From positions 248,001 through 312,000 of the forward strand of contig NZ_SBJL01000002.1 of assembly GCF_004634425.1 (NCBI RefSeq): a stretch of DNA of 64,000 nucleotides. Reading direction: 5' to 3'. This document shows positions 62,032 through 64,000 of the stretch, piece by piece. Made by a program: the position numbers and the translations under genes. How positions within the stretch are numbered: position 1 is the first letter of the stretch; each line of letters starts with the position of its first letter. The notes under the pieces are model-generated. The model saw nothing but the letters and a program-made list of their open reading frames with translations, was not told the DNA's origin and did no database searches. This DNA comes from Vitreimonas flagellata (GTDB lineage Bacteria; Pseudomonadota; Alphaproteobacteria; Caulobacterales; Aquidulcibacteraceae).

Positions 62032-62621
62032 GCACAGCGCGCAAGTACGTCAGCCCGAAACGCGAAGCACAGGCGCGGGCGACGCGCACGGCCATTCTGG
62101 AAGCCTTCGCCGAACAGCTCTCCGAGCCCGGGCGCACGACGCTCTCACCCAGCGAAGCGGCGGCGCGTGCGGGCGTGTCGCTGCGCACGGTGCATTTTCA
62201 TTTTCCGAACGAAGCGAGCCAGATCGCAGCGCTCGGCGAATGGTTCGAGAAGGCAATCTTCCCCGATGGCGTTCAGCTCGCCAGCGGCCCCGACGATCTG
62301 CCGCGCTATTATCGCGACATTCATCGCATGGCGATCAAGCACCCGATCAGCCGCGCCTTGACGAATGCGAAGGGCGTCTGGCGCGAAGTGCGCGCCTCGC
62401 GCCGGGCCGCGCGTTTGGAGGCAATCCGCAAAGCCGTCAAAGCCGTTGGCGCGCCAAAGCGCGCGACCGAGGACGCCACTGCCGTGCTGCTCAGTCTCTC
62501 TGGCGGCGACGCCTCCTGGACGCTTGCGGATCAAGGCTTGCCGCTGGAGCGCGTGCCAGATGCGATCGCGCATATTGTGGAGCTGGTGGTGGCGGATTTG
62601 CGAAGGCAGGCGCGCAAGTAA
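62028..62621 (+). CDS. TetR/AcrR family regulator
   Basis: A 197-residue regulator. HTH: LSPSEAAARAGVSLRTVHFHF. It is translationally coupled to the cupin gene and is the natural candidate for the two palindromes upstream, so it probably represses its own operon and perhaps the divergent dehydrogenase. Confidence 0.88.
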   Translation: MSTARKYVSPKREAQARATRTAILEAFAEQLSEPGRTTLSPSEAAARAGVSLRTVHFHFPNEASQIAALGEWFEKAIFPDGVQLASGPDDLPRYYRDIHRMAIKHPISRALTNAKGVWREVRASRRAARLEAIRKAVKAVGAPKRATEDATAVLLSLSGGDASWTLADQGLPLERVPDAIAHIVELVVADLRRQARK

Positions 62622-62644
62622 CGCAAGCGCGTTAAGCAGAACCC

Positions 62645-63022
62645 ATGCCCCAAACGCCGCATCAACGCGCTGAGGCTGAACTGACAGCCTACGGCCTCAG
62701 CTTTCCTGAGGCCACTTCAGGCCCAGGCTGGACAATCACGCGCGCGCTTTATGTGCGCAAAAAGATGTTCACGGTGTTCGGCGAGAAGGGCGAGCGGCTC
62801 GATGCGCTGACCATGATCATGAAGCTGCCGATCTCCGCGGAGATGGCCGAGGAGCTCTCTTTCGTGCGGCCGGCGCGCGGCTGGTACAAGCAGCACAATT
62901 GGGTGATTGCGCATTTCGGGCCGGACGACGACATCGGCGCCGAGATGGAGACGCTCAAAGGCTGGCTGAAGCAGAGCTATGTGGCGGTGGCGCCGAAGAA
63001 GTTGGGGCGTATGCTGGACTAG
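62645..63022 (+). CDS. MmcQ/YjbR family DNA-binding-like protein
   Basis: A 125-residue protein. The pattern ALYVRKKMFTVFGEKGE and LSFVRPARGWYKQHNWVIAHF with a C-terminal LKGWLKQSYVAVAPKK fits the MmcQ/YjbR (double-wing) family. E. coli YjbR has a CyaY-like fold; its role is unknown. It follows the TetR gene at 23 bases. Confidence 0.85.
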   Translation: MPQTPHQRAEAELTAYGLSFPEATSGPGWTITRALYVRKKMFTVFGEKGERLDALTMIMKLPISAEMAEELSFVRPARGWYKQHNWVIAHFGPDDDIGAEMETLKGWLKQSYVAVAPKKLGRMLD

Positions 63023-63133
63023 ATCGTCGCTCTCGCCATGACCGATATGGGTGATGGCGCGTCACACAACAAGGCTGGCGCAAAACCGCTTTTTCTATAG
63101 AAGCGCGCGCTCTGCCTTGATCGAGGAGTCCGG

Positions 63134-64000
63134 ATGTCGGAACCAGCCGCCCCCGCAGCGCGCAACGCGCCTGCGCGCATGGACCTGACGCAAGGCCCAG
63201 TCGCGCGGACGATCTTCCTGTTCTCGCTGCCGGTGCTGGGCACGAGCGTGCTGCAATCGCTGAACGGCTCGATCAACACGATCTGGGTCGGCCGCTTGCT
63301 CGGACCCGAAGCGCTGACGGCGACGATCAATGCCTCGCTCATTCTGATGTTCATGCTGGGCACGTTGTTCGGGCTCGGCATGGCGGCGACGATCATGGTC
63401 GGCCAATCCTTTGGCGCGCATGATCTGCAGCGCGCCAAACGTGTCGTCGGCACGACCGCGACGTTCTTCTTCGTGTTCTCGCTGATCACCGCGATCGCCG
63501 GCTATTTCGGCGCCGCGCAGATTTTGCACTGGATGGGCACGCCAGACGAAGCGCGCGCGCTTTCGGAGATTTATCTGCGCACGGTGTTTCTCTCCTTGCC
63601 GTTCCTCTCCATGTTCGCGCTGCTCGTGATGGTGCAACGCGGCGCGGGCGATGCGCGCATGCCGTTCATGTTCACGACTTTGGCGACGCTGCTCGACATC
63701 GCGCTCAATCCGCTGCTGATCAGTGGCATCGGCCCATTTCCGCAAATGGGCATTGCCGGCTCTGGCGCCGCGCTCTTTCTCTCGCAAGGCATCGGGCTGA
63801 GCGCGATGCTGGCTTATATGTATTGGCGCAAATCCGACCTGCGACTGACGCGCGATGAATTGCATCATCTGCGCCCCGACCCAGATCTCTTGCGCACCAT
63901 CATCGTCAAAGGCTTGCCGATGGGCGCGCAGATGATGGTGATCTCGCTCTCAGGCCTCATCCTGATGAGTATGATCAATGGCTATGGCGCCGAAACCGCC
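63134..64000 (+). CDS. MATE-family efflux transporter (3' partial)
   Basis: The frame opens at ATG 63134 (GAGGAG upstream) and runs to the window edge; 289 residues are visible. After a Pro/Ala-rich start, TM helices begin at ARTIFLFSLPVLGTSVLQSL and the pattern TIWVGRLLGPEALTA, MAATIMVGQSFGAHDLQRAKR is that of MATE proteins (NorM/DinF). About seven or eight TM segments are visible. It should export toxic cations or drugs with a Na+ or H+ gradient. The stop lies outside the window. Confidence 0.92.
   Translation, partial: MSEPAAPAARNAPARMDLTQGPVARTIFLFSLPVLGTSVLQSLNGSINTIWVGRLLGPEALTATINASLILMFMLGTLFGLGMAATIMVGQSFGAHDLQRAKRVVGTTATFFFVFSLITAIAGYFGAAQILHWMGTPDEARALSEIYLRTVFLSLPFLSMFALLVMVQRGAGDARMPFMFTTLATLLDIALNPLLISGIGPFPQMGIAGSGAALFLSQGIGLSAMLAYMYWRKSDLRLTRDELHHLRPDPDLLRTIIVKGLPMGAQMMVISLSGLILMSMINGYGAETA

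Overview
The window is 64 kb of GC-rich chromosome from an alphaproteobacterium. The best lineage marker is a ChpT-type histidine phosphotransferase gene (46620-47249), a component of the CckA-ChpT-CtrA cell-cycle relay. A CtrA-like box (GTAA-N7-TTAA) lies between it and a CheY/CheR pair. With two alpha-2-macroglobulin/PBP1C genes, many small signal-peptide proteins, leaderless-looking promoters and Ala-rich GC-rich codon use, this suggests a Caulobacterales/Hyphomonadaceae-like bacterium. That placement is inference. No rRNA, tRNA or CRISPR array was seen.

Layout. 1-27.9 kb is mostly housekeeping: a ydbH-ynbE-ydbL envelope-lipid operon (cut at the left edge), NAD synthetase, a CysQ-like phosphatase, ArgE, a lipoprotein FKBP isomerase with a GST, a Cys-rich trypsin-like protease, threonine deaminase, an S9 peptidase, a fused double ABC ATPase, an iron alcohol dehydrogenase, a lipoprotein subtilase with a small partner, a nitronate monooxygenase, and a two-component system divergent from an EF-hand/coiled-coil secreted protein.

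27.9-32.8 kb is the accessory part and the most interesting. A 37-bp inverted pair (27994-28030 and 31152-31188) brackets a HEPN-like gene, two unknown genes and an IS1595-type transposase. Directly after it comes an array of five paralogous 30-codon micropeptide genes (31277-32687). All five have exactly the same length and align without gaps. They look like a 20-residue signal peptide with an invariant A-x-A, followed by a 10-residue tail with invariant QAA. Four carry the same upstream box (GCATCC-N15-[G/T]GCATC), and four are followed by a hairpin built from the same stem sequence. CRP/FNR-like GTGA-N6-TCAC dyads precede the HEPN gene and the first and last peptide genes. I know of no described system with this form.

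32.8-64 kb returns to core genes: pbpC with alpha-2-macroglobulin, acyl-CoA ligase and enoyl-CoA hydratase, Dps, a KefB-type antiporter, chpT-cheY-cheR, a chimeric pseudogene scar (48.5-49.1 kb), the aroK-aroB-corC operon, xerD, several oxidoreductases with TetR regulators and well-formed operator palindromes, and a MATE transporter cut by the right edge. REP-like hairpin repeats occur at 31443 and, as an inverted pair, at 58382-58471.
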